Shown piece after piece: positions 1 to 13,637 of a DNA stretch of 64,000 nt. Origin of the DNA: Rubrivivax gelatinosus IL144 (GTDB taxonomy: Bacteria; Pseudomonadota; Gammaproteobacteria; Burkholderiales; Burkholderiaceae_C). Numbering within the stretch: the stretch's first letter is position 1; the number at the start of each line of letters is the position of its first letter. The notes beneath the pieces are model-generated. The model worked only from the letters and a program-made list of their open reading frames with translations, was not told the DNA's origin and searched no databases. The translations under genes and the position numbers were made by a program. The DNA is taken from the NCBI RefSeq assembly GCF_000284255.1, contig NC_017075.1, forward strand, positions 4,588,001-4,652,000, written 5' to 3'.

Positions 1-729
<729 letters not shown>

Positions 730-740
730 CACAGGCCCTG

Positions 741-765
741 CGGCACCGGGCCCGCCCCGGTGCCG
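741..765 (+). promoter_or_regulatory. Hairpin between nifH and nifD
   Basis: Arms CGGCACCGGG and CCCGGTGCCG form a perfect 10-bp stem with a 5-nt loop, just after the nifH stop. There is no T-run, so it is not an obvious intrinsic terminator. In several diazotrophs a stem-loop at this place protects the nifH 3' end or attenuates read-through, so NifH is made in excess of NifDK. That role here is inference. Confidence 0.7.
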
Positions 766-796
766 GGCCGCCCACCCTGCCCACGGAGAACGACCC

Positions 797-2263
797 ATGT
801 CCATGACCGTTGAAGAGCGCAAGGCCGCCAACAAGGCCTTGATCGACGAAGTGCTGAAGGCCTATCCGGACAAGATGGCCAAGAAGCGCGCCAAGCACCT
901 GAACGCCTACGAAGAGGGCCGTCCCGATTGCGGGGTGAAGTCCAACATCAAGTCGCTTCCCGGCGTGATGACGATCCGCGGCTGCGCCTACGCCGGCTCC
1001 AAGGGCGTGGTGTGGGGCCCGATCAAGGACATGGTGCACATCAGCCACGGCCCGGTGGGCTGCGGCCAGTACTCCTGGGCCTCGCGCCGCAACTACTACA
1101 TCGGCATCACCGGGGTCGACAGCTTCGGCACGATGCAGTTCACGTCCGACTTCCAGGAGAAGGACATCGTCTTCGGCGGCGACAAGAAGCTCGAGAAGAT
1201 CATCGACGAGATCGAGCAGCTGTTCCCGCTGAACAAGGGCATCTCGATCCAGAGCGAGTGCCCGATCGGCCTGATCGGCGACGACATCGAGGCCGTCAGC
1301 AAGAAGAAGAGCAAGGAGATGGGCGGCAAGACCATCATCCCGGTGCGCTGCGAAGGCTTCCGCGGCGTCAGCCAGTCGCTGGGCCACCACATCGCCAACG
1401 ACGCGATCCGCGACTGGGTCTTCGACAAGACCGACCCGGCCAAGTACCCCGAGTTCGTCTCCACGCCCTACGACGTGGCGATCATCGGCGACTACAACAT
1501 CGGCGGCGACGCCTGGTCCAGCCGCATCCTGCTCGAGGAGATCGGCCTGCGCGTCATCGCCCAGTGGTCCGGCGACGGCACGATCGCCGAGCTGGAGAAC
1601 ACGCCCAAGGCCAAGCTCAACGTCCTGCACTGCTACCGGTCGATGAACTACATCAGCCGGCACATGGAGGAGAAGTACGGCATCCCCTGGGTCGAATACA
1701 ACTTCTTCGGCCCGACGCAGATCGAGAAGAGCCTGCGCGAGATCGCCAGCCACTTCGACGACACGATCAAGGCCAACGCCGAGCGCGTGATCGCCAAGTA
1801 CCGGCCGATGGTCGACGCCGTCATCGCCAAGTACAAGCCGCGCCTGGACGGCAAGAAGGTGATGCTCTACGTCGGCGGCCTGCGTCCGCGCCACGTCATC
1901 GGCGCCTACGAGGACCTGGGCATGGAGATCTGCGGCACCGGCTACGAGTTCGCCCACAACGACGACTACCAGCGCACCACCCACTACATCAAGGACGGCA
2001 CGCTGATCTACGACGACGTGACGGGCTACGAGTTCGAGAAGTTCGTCGAGCGCGTGCAGCCGGACCTGATCGGCTCGGGCATCAAGGAAAAGTACGTCTT
2101 CCAGAAGATGGGCCTGCCGTTCCGGCAGATGCACAGCTGGGACTACTCCGGCCCCTACCACGGCTACGACGGCTTCGCCATCTTCGCCCGTGACATGGAC
2201 ATCGCGATCAGCTCGCCGGTCTGGGGTCTCGCCAAGGGCGCCCCCTGGAAGAAAGCGGCCTGA
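797..2263 (+). CDS. nifD: Nitrogenase molybdenum-iron protein alpha chain NifD
   Basis: The alpha subunit of dinitrogenase, 488 aa, carries FeMo-co and half of the P-cluster. P-cluster cysteines are visible at about residues 63 (RGCAYAG), 89 (VGCGQYSW) and 155 ([11 protein letters not shown]). FeMo-co ligands are Cys279 (LHCYRSMN) and His446 ([10 protein letters not shown]). All five key ligands are present, and the length matches Mo-nitrogenase NifD. An anfD or vnfD is unlikely given the adjacent nifENXQ. The ATG follows the GGAGAA ribosome site in the nifH-nifD spacer, and nifK starts 27 nt downstream, so the two are cotranscribed. Confidence 0.99.
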   Translation: MSMTVEERKAANKALIDEVLKAYPDKMAKKRAKHLNAYEEGRPDCGVKSNIKSLPGVMTIRGCAYAGSKGVVWGPIKDMVHISHGPVGCGQYSWASRRNYYIGITGVDSFGTMQFTSDFQEKDIVFGGDKKLEKIIDEIEQLFPLNKGISIQSECPIGLIGDDIEAVSKKKSKEMGGKTIIPVRCEGFRGVSQSLGHHIANDAIRDWVFDKTDPAKYPEFVSTPYDVAIIGDYNIGGDAWSSRILLEEIGLRVIAQWSGDGTIAELENTPKAKLNVLHCYRSMNYISRHMEEKYGIPWVEYNFFGPTQIEKSLREIASHFDDTIKANAERVIAKYRPMVDAVIAKYKPRLDGKKVMLYVGGLRPRHVIGAYEDLGMEICGTGYEFAHNDDYQRTTHYIKDGTLIYDDVTGYEFEKFVERVQPDLIGSGIKEKYVFQKMGLPFRQMHSWDYSGPYHGYDGFAIFARDMDIAISSPVWGLAKGAPWKKAA

Positions 2264-2290
2264 GCCCGCCACCGCACCTAGGAGCACACC

Positions 2291-3850
2291 ATGCCGCAAA
2301 ACGCCGACAAGATCATCGACCACGAGCTGCTGTTCCGCGAGCCGGAGTACCAGAAGCTCTTCGCCGACAAGAAGTCGAACTTCGAATACAAGCACGCCGA
2401 CGTCAGGATCGAAGAGATCCGCAACTGGACCAAGACGCCGGAATACCGCGAGAAGAACTTCGCCCGCGAAGCGCTGACCGTCAACCCGGCCAAGGCCTGC
2501 CAACCGCTGGGCGCCGTCTTCGTCGCCAACGGCTTCGCCAAGACGCTGCCGTTCGTGCACGGCTCGCAGGGCTGCGTCGCCTACTACCGCAGCCACTTCA
2601 GCCGCCACTTCAAGGAGCCGACGTCCTGCGTCAGCTCGTCGATGACCGAGGACGCCGCGGTCTTCGGCGGCCTGACCAACATGGTCGACGGCCTGGCCAA
2701 CAGCTTCAACCTCTACAAGCCCGACATGATCGCGGTGTCGACGACCTGCATGGCGGAAGTCATCGGCGACGACCTCAACGCGTTCATCAAGACGGCCAAG
2801 GAGAAGGGCAGCATCCCGGCCGACTTCGACGTGCCGTTCGCGCACACCCCGGCCTTCGTCGGCAGCCACGTCACCGGCTACGACAACGCGCTGCTGGGCG
2901 TGCTGCAGCACTTCTGGGAAGGCAAGGCCGGCGTCACGGCGCCGCTGGAGCGCGTGCCCGACGAGAGCATCAACTTCATCGGCGGCTTCGACGGCTTCGT
3001 CGTCGGCAACCTGAAGGAGATCAAGCGCATCTTCGCGCTGTTCGGCGTCGAGGCGACGATCCTCTGCGACCCGTCCGAGGTCTGGAACACCCCGACCGAC
3101 GGCGAGTTCCGCATGTTCTCCGGCGGCACCACCAAGGCCGAGGTCGAACGTGCGCTGCACGCCAAGGCGACCATCGTCTTCCAGGAGTTCAGCAGCGAGA
3201 AGACTGCCAAGTACCTGCGCGAGAAGGGCCACGAGGTCGTCGTGCTGAACGCGCCGGTGGGCGTGGGCGGCACCGACGAGCTGCTGATGGCGATCAGCCG
3301 CCTGACCGGCAAGCCGGTGCCGGCCGAGCTGGAGCTCGAACGCGGCCAGCTCGTCGACGCCATCGCCGACAGCCAGGCCCATCTGCACGGCAAGAAGTAC
3401 GCGCTCTACGGCGACCCCGACCAGCTGATCGGCTACACCAAGTTCCTGCTCGAACTGGGCGCCGAGCCGACCCACGTGCTGTCGACCAACGGCAACGAGG
3501 ACTGGGCCGAGAAGGTGCGTGCGGTGCTCGCCGCCTCGCCCTACGGCCAGGACGGCAAGGTCTACCCGAAGCGCGACCTCTGGCACCTGCGCAGCCTGCT
3601 GTTCACCGAGCCGGTGGACTTCCTGATCGGCAACACCTACGGCAAGTACCTGGAGCGCGATGCCGGGACGCCGCTGGTGCGCCTGGTGTTCCCGATCTTC
3701 GACCGCCACCACTACCACCGTTACCCCACCTGGGGCTACGAGGGCGGGATGCGGCTGCTGACGATGCTGCTCGACGAGTACTTCGAGAAGCTCGACGCCA
3801 ACACCAACATCCCCGGCAAGACCGACATCTCGTTCGACATCATCCGCTGA
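2291..3850 (+). CDS. nifK: Nitrogenase molybdenum-iron protein beta chain NifK
   Basis: The beta subunit of dinitrogenase, 519 aa, completes the P-cluster with NifD in the alpha2beta2 tetramer. P-cluster cysteines lie at residues 70 (KACQPLGA), 95 (GSQGCVAYY) and 153 ([12 protein letters not shown]), the spacing of the Azotobacter protein. The N-terminal extension (residues 1-50) is of the long NifK type. The ATG is preceded by TAGGAGCACACC. It ends the structural operon and is followed by a 10-bp hairpin and then two small genes that share its direction. Confidence 0.99.
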   Translation: MPQNADKIIDHELLFREPEYQKLFADKKSNFEYKHADVRIEEIRNWTKTPEYREKNFAREALTVNPAKACQPLGAVFVANGFAKTLPFVHGSQGCVAYYRSHFSRHFKEPTSCVSSSMTEDAAVFGGLTNMVDGLANSFNLYKPDMIAVSTTCMAEVIGDDLNAFIKTAKEKGSIPADFDVPFAHTPAFVGSHVTGYDNALLGVLQHFWEGKAGVTAPLERVPDESINFIGGFDGFVVGNLKEIKRIFALFGVEATILCDPSEVWNTPTDGEFRMFSGGTTKAEVERALHAKATIVFQEFSSEKTAKYLREKGHEVVVLNAPVGVGGTDELLMAISRLTGKPVPAELELERGQLVDAIADSQAHLHGKKYALYGDPDQLIGYTKFLLELGAEPTHVLSTNGNEDWAEKVRAVLAASPYGQDGKVYPKRDLWHLRSLLFTEPVDFLIGNTYGKYLERDAGTPLVRLVFPIFDRHHYHRYPTWGYEGGMRLLTMLLDEYFEKLDANTNIPGKTDISFDIIR

Positions 3851-3855
3851 CGGCC

Positions 3856-3879
3856 ACGGCGGGCCGGCAGGCCCGCCGT
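3856..3879 (+). promoter_or_regulatory. Hairpin after nifK
   Basis: ACGGCGGGCC and GGCCCGCCGT form a perfect 10-bp stem with a GGCA loop, 5 nt after the nifK stop and 20 nt before the next start codon. No T-run follows. It may be an mRNA-stabilising or processing structure at the nifHDK boundary, parallel to the one after nifH, or a weak terminator. The function is inferred from position only. Confidence 0.6.
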
Positions 3880-3899
3880 CCTCACGAGGAGAACCCGCG

Positions 3900-4241
3900 A
3901 TGAGCAACCCCGACCGCGACGCCCCCGTTCTCGTGCGCATCACGCGCGACGGCCGCCGCGTCGAGGTCATCGCCGGCGCCGTCTGCCTGGACGGCCGCCC
4001 CGAGGCGCACGAACTCGTGTCCCTCGATGAACACCCCAACCGCAGCGCGGTGCTCGCGCTGTGTCCCGACGCCAGCCACATGGCCGGCCGGCTGGCGCTG
4101 ACGCTGGCCGAAGCCTCGGTCGCGCAGGCCGCGCTGCGCCGCGCGCAGGACGCTTTCGACGGCAGCGAGGCCGCAGTGCGCGAGCGCCTGCGCCAGGCCG
4201 TCTGGCAGCGCACCCTCGTCGGCCAGGGCCTGGACGAATGA
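3900..4241 (+). CDS. Unrecognised small protein in the nifHDK operon
   Basis: 113 aa, not recognised as a named Nif protein. It is too long and too different to call NifT. The first half reads as alternating strands (VLVRITRDGRRVEVIAGAV) with two cysteines (VCLDG, ALCPDA). The second half is helical and charged (AEASVAQAALRRAQDAF). The ATG is preceded by GAGGAGAACCCGCG. The stop overlaps the next start as ATGA, and the gene lies 49 nt after nifK in the same direction. A nitrogenase-accessory role is likely from context, but no catalytic motif is visible. Confidence 0.75.
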   Translation: MSNPDRDAPVLVRITRDGRRVEVIAGAVCLDGRPEAHELVSLDEHPNRSAVLALCPDASHMAGRLALTLAEASVAQAALRRAQDAFDGSEAAVRERLRQAVWQRTLVGQGLDE

Positions 4242-4720
4242 TCTACGTGCTTGAACGCCCGGCCACCGGCGCCCCGCGCGCCTGGTTCGCCTACGACGCC
4301 GAAGACCTGATCGAACGTGTCGCCGACCGCCGCGGCCTGACGCCGTGGGAGGTCTGGGACCGGCGCAGCGCGCGCGAGCTGCTCGCGATGTGCGGCGAAC
4401 AGCCTGAGGCCGCAGGCGTCGCCGAGCGCCTGCCGGCGCTGTGCGCGCTGGGCGCCACGCACGGCTGGGACACGCCGCTGTACCGCGCCGACGCGCTGCT
4501 CGGTCGCGGCGTGCTGGCCGCCGGGGCGCTCGACCCGCTGGACGCCAGCGCCGCGGCGCTGGACCGCGGCGATCTGCAGGCCACGATCTGGCCCGACGAG
4601 ACGAGCGCGATCCTGGCATTCGAAGACGACACGCTCGCGGCGTGGCAAGGCGCCGGCTGGCGCGCCCGCCACGCGCTGCGCGAACAGCTGGTCGCCACCG
4701 AGGCGCTGGCCGACGCGTGA
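4238..4720 (+). CDS. Unrecognised protein translationally coupled to the preceding nif-operon gene
   Basis: 160 aa, not recognised. The start at 4238 was chosen because ATGA overlaps the preceding stop and the protein becomes sensible there (MIYVLERPATGAPRAW); upstream codons in the frame are Arg-rich shadow sequence. The protein is acidic, with tryptophans spread along it (PWEVWDRR, HGWDT, TIWPDE, AWQGAGW) and no transmembrane segment or metal motif. Pairing with the 113-aa gene suggests a two-protein unit that works with nitrogenase or its maturation. This is inference from position only. Confidence 0.72.
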   Translation: MIYVLERPATGAPRAWFAYDAEDLIERVADRRGLTPWEVWDRRSARELLAMCGEQPEAAGVAERLPALCALGATHGWDTPLYRADALLGRGVLAAGALDPLDASAAALDRGDLQATIWPDETSAILAFEDDTLAAWQGAGWRARHALREQLVATEALADA

Positions 4721-4854
4721 CAAAGCCCGAGTTCGGTAACTGCGCTTGACGCCGCCGGCCTGCGGCGCATCATCGTCCCGACGGGACGGCTGTCGGTCCG
4801 GAGCGCCCAGGAGGGCGCAGCCGGCGGCCCCCGAAGCGAAGGCGAAGAACACGC

Positions 4855-5804
4855 ATGCGTTTGCCATGGCGGTTCCTGATCGGGCTGCTGTGGGCCGCGG
4901 GAGCCCAGGCCCAGGGACAGCTCTACGGACTGGCCGGAAAAAGTACCGACGACCCCAACTACGTCGCCGCCTGGCGCGGCTGCGCCGCCGAGGCCCAGCT
5001 CTGGGGTGACCGCTGCAACGCCGTCGGCGCGCCCGGCCCGGCCCGCGCACGCGCCCAGGACGCAGCCATCGTCGGCGCGCTGCAGCACGGGCTGGCGGGC
5101 CTGGCCGTCGCGGTGACCAACTCGCGCTACCTCGGCGAATCGGCGCTGGCGCTGGCCGCCCAGCGCGGCGTGCCGGTGGTCACGATCGACAGCGACGTCG
5201 AGCCGGCGCAGCGTGCGCTGCGCCGCGTCTACATCGGCGCCGACCACGAGGAGATCGGGCGCCAGCTCGCCACGCTGGTGGCGGCACGGCGCCCCGACGG
5301 CGGCCAGCTCTGCCTGCTGGCCGGCGACACGCACGACCCCGGCATCGCGACGCGCATCACCGCGCTGCGGCGCACGCTGGCGCAGGACCCGAAGCTGCCC
5401 GAAGGCGCGCGCCTGGGCGGCGAGCGCGGCTGGCGCGAGGTCGCGCGCTGCCCCTGGTTCAACGGCGACGACCCGCAGCGTGCGCTGCGCCAGCTCGAGT
5501 TCGCGTTCCGCGAGGAACAGGCCGACGTCGTCGTCTCGCTCGGCGCCTGGCCTTTCGCCGAACCGCAGCGCTACCGCGCCGCGCTGCCGCCGCCGGGGCG
5601 CCGCGGCAGCCGGGTCGTCGTCGCCGCCACCGGCGCGCTGTCCGCGCCGCAGAAGGCTTTGCTCGCCGACGGCCTGGTGCACGGTTTCGTCTCGGTCGAC
5701 TACGAGCTGATGGGTCGCTACGCCTACCGGGCGATGAAGCGGCTGGCGACCGGCCATCCGGTCGAACCGACGATCCGCATCGGCGCCGTCGTGCGCCAAG
5801 GCCT

Positions 5805-5808
<4 letters not shown>
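4855..5808 (+). CDS. Periplasmic sugar-binding-type (type 1 PBP) protein, probable sensor partner
   Basis: 317 aa with a signal peptide ([16 protein letters not shown], cleavage likely after AQA). The body has the fold signature of type 1 periplasmic binding proteins of the ribose/LacI class, with [28 protein letters not shown] followed by [17 protein letters not shown]. No ABC ATPase or permease gene is adjacent. Its TGA overlaps the GTG start of the hybrid kinase (GTGA), so the pair is probably made together. The likely role is to bind a small periplasmic ligand and present it to the kinase, as in LuxPQ- or TorT/TorS-like pairs. The ligand is unknown. Confidence 0.8.
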
Positions 5809-8828
<3,020 letters not shown>

Positions 8829-8902
8829 TCCCGCCAAGGACGGCGCACCGGACGGGCTGCGCCAAGCCCTTGTCAGCACAGGAGAAAGTGCACGCCGCGC
8901 GA

Positions 8903-8919
8903 CTGGCATCGATCGTGCA
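8903..8919 (+). promoter_or_regulatory. Sigma-54 (-24/-12) promoter of nifENX operon
   Basis: CTGGCATCGATCGTGCA fits the sigma-54 pattern, with GG and GC separated by exactly 10 nt and a TGCA -12 element. Transcription would start near 8930, about 20 nt upstream of the nifE ATG at 8953. No TGT-N10-ACA NifA site was found in 8821-8900, so the activator site is either degenerate or inside the kinase gene. Confidence 0.75.
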
Positions 8920-8952
8920 ACACGGCCAGGGCCGCCCACAGGAGCCCGCCGC

Positions 8953-10359
8953 ATGTCCGCATCGCTCAACGCCAGGATCGCCCAGGTCTTCGACGAGCCC
9001 GGCTGCGACGTCAACCAGACCAAGGGCGAGAAGGCGCGCAAGAAAGGCTGCACCAAGCAGCTGACGCCCGGTGCCGCCGCCGGCGGCTGCGCCTTCGACG
9101 GCGCCAAGATCGCGCTGCAGCCGATCGCCGACGTCGCCCACCTCGTGCACGGCCCGATCGCCTGCGAAGGCAACAGCTGGGACAACCGGCACAGCGCGAG
9201 TTCCGGCCCGACGATCTACCGCACCGGCTTCACCACCGACATCGACGAGTTCGACGTCGTCTACGGCGGCGAGAAGCGGCTGTTCAAGGCCATACGCGAG
9301 ATCGCCGAGACCGTGCGCCCGCCGGCGATCTTCGTCTACCAGACCTGCGTGCCGGCGATGATCGGCGACGACATCGAGGCCGTCTGCAAACGCGCCAGCG
9401 AACGTTTCGGCCTGCCGGTCGTGCCGGTCGACGTGCCGGGTTTCGCCGGGCCGAAGAACCTGGGCAACAAGCTCGGCGCCGAGGCGCTGCTGGACCACGT
9501 CATCGGCACCGTCGAGCCCGAGGTCAGCACGCCCTACGACATCAACGTCATCGGCGAATACAACCTCTCGGGCGAGCTCTGGCAGGTCAAGCCGCTGCTG
9601 GACGCGCTGGGCGTGCGCGTGCTGGCCTGCATCACCGGCGACGGCCGCTACCGCGAGATCGCGTCGGCGCACCGGGCGCGGGCGAACATGATGGTCTGCT
9701 CGAAGTCGATGATCAACGTCGCCACGCGCATGCAGCAGCGCTGGGGCATCCCGTACTTCGAAGGCTCGTTCTACGGCATCGCCGACATGAGCCGGACGCT
9801 GCGCGACATCGCCCGGCTGCTGGTGCAGACCGGCGCGCCGGCCGACATCGTCGACCGCGCCGAGGCGCTGATCGCCGCCGAGGAGCCGCGCGCCTACGAG
9901 CGCCTGCGCGCCTACCGCGAACGCCTGGCCGGCAAGCGTGTGCTGCTGATCACCGGCGGCGTCAAGAGCTGGTCGGTGGTCTCGGCGCTGCAGGAAGCCG
10001 GGCTGGAGATCGTCGGCACCAGCGTCAAGAAGAGCACCAAGGAAGACAAGCAGCGCATCCAGGAGATCATGGGCGACGACGCCCACATGATCGAGGACCT
10101 CGCGCCGCGCGAGATGTACCGCATGCTGCGCGAGGCGCGCGCCGACATCATGCTGTCCGGCGGCCGCAGCCAGTTCGTCGCGCTGAAGGCGCGCATGCCC
10201 TGGATGGACATCAACCAGGAGCGCCACCACGCCTTCGCCGGCTACGAGGGCATCGTGACCATGGTCGCCGAGATCGACAAGGCGATCTTCAACCCGGTCT
10301 GGCAGCAGGTGCGTGCGCCCGCGCCCTGGGAAGCCCCGGCCGTGGCGCTGGCGGCCTGA
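8953..10359 (+). CDS. nifE: FeMo-cofactor scaffold subunit NifE
   Basis: 468 aa, homologous to NifD. With NifN it forms the scaffold on which NifB-co is matured to FeMo-co. Cluster-type cysteines are visible in [20 protein letters not shown] and [17 protein letters not shown], plus the equivalent of the FeMo-co cysteine region ([11 protein letters not shown]). The N-terminus has the NifE feature [14 protein letters not shown]. The ATG follows CAGGAGCCCGCCGC, and the gene is led by its own sigma-54 promoter rather than by read-through from nifK. nifN begins 13 nt after its stop. Confidence 0.98.
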   Translation: MSASLNARIAQVFDEPGCDVNQTKGEKARKKGCTKQLTPGAAAGGCAFDGAKIALQPIADVAHLVHGPIACEGNSWDNRHSASSGPTIYRTGFTTDIDEFDVVYGGEKRLFKAIREIAETVRPPAIFVYQTCVPAMIGDDIEAVCKRASERFGLPVVPVDVPGFAGPKNLGNKLGAEALLDHVIGTVEPEVSTPYDINVIGEYNLSGELWQVKPLLDALGVRVLACITGDGRYREIASAHRARANMMVCSKSMINVATRMQQRWGIPYFEGSFYGIADMSRTLRDIARLLVQTGAPADIVDRAEALIAAEEPRAYERLRAYRERLAGKRVLLITGGVKSWSVVSALQEAGLEIVGTSVKKSTKEDKQRIQEIMGDDAHMIEDLAPREMYRMLREARADIMLSGGRSQFVALKARMPWMDINQERHHAFAGYEGIVTMVAEIDKAIFNPVWQQVRAPAPWEAPAVALAA

Positions 10360-10372
10360 ATGGGAGCGCACG

Positions 10373-11815
10373 ATGGCCCTGGTCACCGAAAGCAAGAAGT
10401 CCTGCAGCGTCAACCCGCTGAAGATGAGCGCGCCGCTGGGCGCCAGCTTCGCCTTCATGGGGCTGGAGTTCTGCATGCCGCTGATGCACGGCTCGCAGGG
10501 CTGCACCTCCTTCGGCCTGGTGCTGCTGGTGCGCCACTTCAAGGAGGCGATCCCGCTGCAGACGACGGCGATGAACGAGGCGACGACCATCATGGGCGGC
10601 GACGACAACCTCGTGAAGGCGCTGCTCAACATCCGCCAGCGCGCCAAGCCCCAGGTCATCGGCATCTGCTCGACCGGGCTCACCGAGACCAAGGGCGACG
10701 ACGTCGACGGCACGATCCGCCTCGCGCGCCAGCAGCACCCCGAGCTGGCCGACACGGCCGTCGTCTACGCCTCGACGCCCGACTACGTCGGCGCCTTCCA
10801 GGACGGCTGGGCCGCCGCCGTCACGGCGCTGGTGTCGACCCTGCCGCGCGTCGATGAACCGCGCCGCGACGGCGTCGTCGCGCTGCTGCCCGGCTGCCAC
10901 CTGACGCCGGCCGACCTGGAGGAGCTGCGCGAGACGATCGAGGCCTTCGGCCTGCAGGCCGTCGTCGTGCCCGACATCTCGGGCTCGCTCGACGGCCACA
11001 TCCCCGACACCTGGCAGGGCACGACGATCGGCGGCACGCCGCGCGCCGAGATCGAGGCCCTGGGCGGCGTGATGGAGGTGCTGGCCGTCGGCGAGCAGAT
11101 GCGCCCGGCCGCCGAGGCGCTGCAGGCGCGCTGCGGCGTGCCGTTCACGCTGTTCGACCGCCTGACCGGGCTGGCCGCCAGCGACGCCTTCGTGCGCCGC
11201 CTGGCCGAGCTCTCCGGCCGCGAGGTGCCGGCGAAGCTGCGCCGCCAGCGCAGCCAGCTCGTCGACGCGATGCTCGACGCCCACTTCCACACCGGCAACG
11301 CGAAGATCGCGCTGGCCGCCGAGCCCGACCTGCTCTGGGCCGCCGGCAGCTTTCTCGCCGAGATGGGCGCCGAACTCGCGACCTGCGTGACGACGACCCG
11401 TTCGCCGCTGCTCGAACGCCTGCCGACCAGCGAGGTGCTGATCGGCGACCTCGAGGACTTCGAACGTTCGGCCGAAGCCACCGGCGCCGAGCTGCTGATG
11501 ACGCATTCGCACGGCCGCCAGGCCGCCGAACGCCTGGGGCGGCCGCTGTTCCGCCTGGGCATCCCGATGTTCGACCGCATCGGCAACGCCCATGTGCGCA
11601 TGGTCGGCTACCGCGGCACACGCGACTTCGTCAACGCCGTCGGCAACGCGCTGATCGACTGCATCGGTCACCACGGCCCCGACGACTGGCCGCTGCCGGC
11701 CGCCAGCCTGGCCGCCGCCCAAGCCGTGCCGCCGGCCGTCGCCCACGTCAGCGCCGTCATCCCGCGCCGCCGCCCGGCGGCCACCGATCCCGTCACTTCC
11801 CGGAGCGAACCATGA
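10373..11815 (+). CDS. nifN: FeMo-cofactor scaffold subunit NifN
   Basis: 480 aa, NifK-like partner of NifE. The start at 10373 was chosen because [19 protein letters not shown] matches the NifN beginning and GGGAGCG lies 6 nt upstream; the longer frame overlaps nifE. Cysteines at SCSVNPLK and [10 protein letters not shown] correspond to P-cluster positions of NifK. The C-terminus has a proline/arginine-rich tail ([11 protein letters not shown]). Its TGA overlaps the nifX ATG (ATGA), so translation is coupled. Confidence 0.97.
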   Translation: MALVTESKKSCSVNPLKMSAPLGASFAFMGLEFCMPLMHGSQGCTSFGLVLLVRHFKEAIPLQTTAMNEATTIMGGDDNLVKALLNIRQRAKPQVIGICSTGLTETKGDDVDGTIRLARQQHPELADTAVVYASTPDYVGAFQDGWAAAVTALVSTLPRVDEPRRDGVVALLPGCHLTPADLEELRETIEAFGLQAVVVPDISGSLDGHIPDTWQGTTIGGTPRAEIEALGGVMEVLAVGEQMRPAAEALQARCGVPFTLFDRLTGLAASDAFVRRLAELSGREVPAKLRRQRSQLVDAMLDAHFHTGNAKIALAAEPDLLWAAGSFLAEMGAELATCVTTTRSPLLERLPTSEVLIGDLEDFERSAEATGAELLMTHSHGRQAAERLGRPLFRLGIPMFDRIGNAHVRMVGYRGTRDFVNAVGNALIDCIGHHGPDDWPLPAASLAAAQAVPPAVAHVSAVIPRRRPAATDPVTSRSEP

Positions 11816-12225
11816 AAGTCGCCTTCGCCACACAGGACCAGCAGCGCGTCGACGCGCACTTCGGCTGGGCCCCGCACCTGGCGGTCTACGACGTCACCCC
11901 CGAGGGCTACGCCTTCGTGCAGGACTTCGCCTTCGGCGACGGCCTGGACGAAGACGGCGACGAGGACAAGCTCAGCCCCAAGCTCGCCGCGATCGCCGAC
12001 TGCGCCATCGTCTACGTCGCCGCGATCGGCGGCTCGGCGGCGGCGCGTGTCGTCGCCAGCCGCATCCACCCGGTCAAGGTGACGCAGCCCGAGCCCATCC
12101 TGGACATCCTCGACAAGCTGCAGAACGTGCTGCGCGGCACGCCGCCGCCGTGGCTGCGCAAGGCGCTGATGAAGGGCCAGGAACGGTCCTTCGACTTCGA
12201 GAACGACGCCGAGGTGAAGCGATGA
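11812..12225 (+). CDS. nifX: NifX, FeMo-cofactor carrier
   Basis: 137 aa, dinitrogenase iron-molybdenum cofactor-binding family (NifX/NafY core). The N-terminus has [27 protein letters not shown], typical of the fold, and then a conserved helix and an extended C-terminus ([19 protein letters not shown]). NifX binds and shuttles NifB-co and a FeMo-co precursor between NifB and NifEN. It overlaps nifN upstream and the DUF269 gene downstream by 4 nt each, a tight operon. Confidence 0.95.
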   Translation: MKVAFATQDQQRVDAHFGWAPHLAVYDVTPEGYAFVQDFAFGDGLDEDGDEDKLSPKLAAIADCAIVYVAAIGGSAAARVVASRIHPVKVTQPEPILDILDKLQNVLRGTPPPWLRKALMKGQERSFDFENDAEVKR

Positions 12226-12701
12226 GCGCCGCCGTCGAGAGCCCGGCGGCCGACGAGGCCGCGCTGCAGGACGGCTTCGTGCGCGAGCTGATCAAGCAGA
12301 TCCGCGCCCAGGACACGCACGGCACCTGGGACGGCAAGAGCGACGCGACGCTGCTCGAGCCCTTCATCCTGACCGCCGAGCAGCGCCGCGCGCTGCCGAT
12401 CATGGGCGACCCCGACCCCGACACGCTGTGGCGGCTGGACCTGTTCCACAACGCCGTCGGCCTGGCGATCGAACGCGCCACCGGGATCATGGTCAGCCCG
12501 ATGACCAAGATGAGCCACGAAGGTTTCGGCCGCACGGTGCTGACCGCCGGCCGGCTGGTCGTCGTCAACCGCCATCTGCGCGACGTGCACCGCTTCGGCT
12601 ACCCGAGCCTGGCCAAGCTGGCCGAGGCCGGCAGCAAGCTGGTCGCCGAAGGCGTGTCGATGATCAACGCCCACCGCGACGTCGCGACCTGGGGAGCATG
12701 A
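12222..12701 (+). CDS. NifX-associated nitrogen fixation protein (DUF269)
   Basis: 159 aa, a family found almost only beside nifX. The motif region is [34 protein letters not shown]. The start at 12222 is fixed by the ATGA overlap with nifX; the longer frame lies inside nifX. The biochemical role is not established in the family, but it is conserved in Mo-nitrogenase clusters of proteobacteria. The DUF683 gene starts 1 nt after its stop. Confidence 0.92.
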   Translation: MSAAVESPAADEAALQDGFVRELIKQIRAQDTHGTWDGKSDATLLEPFILTAEQRRALPIMGDPDPDTLWRLDLFHNAVGLAIERATGIMVSPMTKMSHEGFGRTVLTAGRLVVVNRHLRDVHRFGYPSLAKLAEAGSKLVAEGVSMINAHRDVATWGA

Positions 12702-12702
12702 G

Positions 12703-12903
12703 ATGGCCGACCTGGAAGCCTTGAAGGCCGAGATCAAGAAGCTCAACGCCCGCGCGACGCAGGCCAAGATGGACCTGCACGACCTGTCGGAGGAACTTCC
12801 GACGAACTGGGAGCGCATCCCCGAGGTCGCCCGGGTCGCCCACGAGGCGCATGCGGCGCTGGTCGCCGCACGCGCGCAGCTCGCCGCGGCCCAGGCCGCC
12901 TGA
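12703..12903 (+). CDS. Small nif-associated coiled-coil protein (DUF683/CCE_0567 family)
   Basis: 66 aa, almost wholly helical: MADLEALKAEIKKLNARATQ, then DLHDLSEELPTNW, then an Ala-rich helix. The LPTNWE turn and placement between the DUF269 gene and the nif ferredoxin fit the DUF683 family, a helical-hairpin protein seen in nif clusters and suspected of metal binding. It starts directly after the DUF269 stop (TGAGATGG). Confidence 0.85.
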   Translation: MADLEALKAEIKKLNARATQAKMDLHDLSEELPTNWERIPEVARVAHEAHAALVAARAQLAAAQAA

Positions 12904-12914
12904 CGGAGAACACC

Positions 12915-13220
12915 GTGTCCGACTTCAGCATCACCCTGCCCTCGGGCGCCACCTGGACGCCCTCCTTCGTGCAGAAGATCGACGAAGGCAAGTGCATCGG
13001 CTGCGGCCGCTGCTTCCGTGTCTGCCCGCGCGGCGTGCTCGAGCTGATCGGCCTCGACGAGGACGGCGAGCGTGTCTCGCTGGACCCGGACGGCGACGAG
13101 GACGAGGAGTACGAGAAGAAGGTCATGACGATCGCGCGCGGCGAGCTGTGCATCGGCTGCACCGCCTGCTCGAAGATCTGCCCGAAGAAGTGCTACACGC
13201 ACGCCCCGGTGGCCGCCTGA
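12915..13220 (+). CDS. fdxB: nif-type ferredoxin III (2[4Fe-4S]), FdxB
   Basis: 101 aa with GTG start behind GACGGAGAACACC. Two 4Fe-4S motifs are visible: CIGCGRCFRVCP near residue 31 and CIGCTACSKICPKKC near residue 80, separated by an acidic stretch (DEDGER...DGDEDEEYEKK). This matches the nif-specific ferredoxin III family, a candidate electron donor to NifH or to cofactor assembly. The stop overlaps the nifQ ATG by one base. Confidence 0.93.
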   Translation: MSDFSITLPSGATWTPSFVQKIDEGKCIGCGRCFRVCPRGVLELIGLDEDGERVSLDPDGDEDEEYEKKVMTIARGELCIGCTACSKICPKKCYTHAPVAA

Positions 13221-13624
13221 TGGAGCCGCGGCCGGTGCCCGAGGCGCTGGCGCGACGCGCGGCGCGTGCCGACGAGGTCGAGGACCTGGTCGCGCTGCTG
13301 CTCGACCACGCCGAAGGCCCGCGCGAGGCCGCGGCCGCCGTCGCCGAGACGCTGGCCGTCGCCTGCCTGGGCGACAACCACCTCTGGCAGGACCTGCAGC
13401 TGGGTTCGCGTGCCGAGCTGTCGGCGCTGATGACCTGGTGGTTCCCGGCGCTGGTGCGCAAGAACAGCGCCGACATGAAGTGGAAGAAGTTCCTCTACAA
13501 GCAGCTGTGCGAACGCGAGCAGCTCTTCGTCTGCAAGGCGCCGAGCTGCGCCGTCTGCTGCGACCACGCGCTGTGTTTCGGCCCCGAGGACGGCGCGCGC
13601 CGCGCCGTGGCCGCCGTCGCCTGA
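13220..13624 (+). CDS. nifQ: NifQ, molybdenum-processing Fe-S protein (short form)
   Basis: 134 aa. The C-terminal motif C-x4-C-x2-C-x5-C (CKAPSC..C..C) is the NifQ signature; it holds a Mo-Fe-S cluster that donates molybdenum to NifEN/NifH. WWFPALVRKNSADMKWKKF is also family-typical. The protein is shorter than the 165-190 residues of many NifQ proteins and lacks part of the N-terminal region. The start at 13220 overlaps the fdxB stop (TGATGG) and matches the family context; the longer frame is antisense to plausible coding sequence. Confidence 0.9.
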   Translation: MEPRPVPEALARRAARADEVEDLVALLLDHAEGPREAAAAVAETLAVACLGDNHLWQDLQLGSRAELSALMTWWFPALVRKNSADMKWKKFLYKQLCEREQLFVCKAPSCAVCCDHALCFGPEDGARRAVAAVA

Positions 13625-13637
13625 ACCGAGCCCGGCC

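Noticed and set aside
8871..8880. TGTCAGCACA as a NifA site before nifE
   Set aside because: The spacing is TGT-N4-ACA, not N10.
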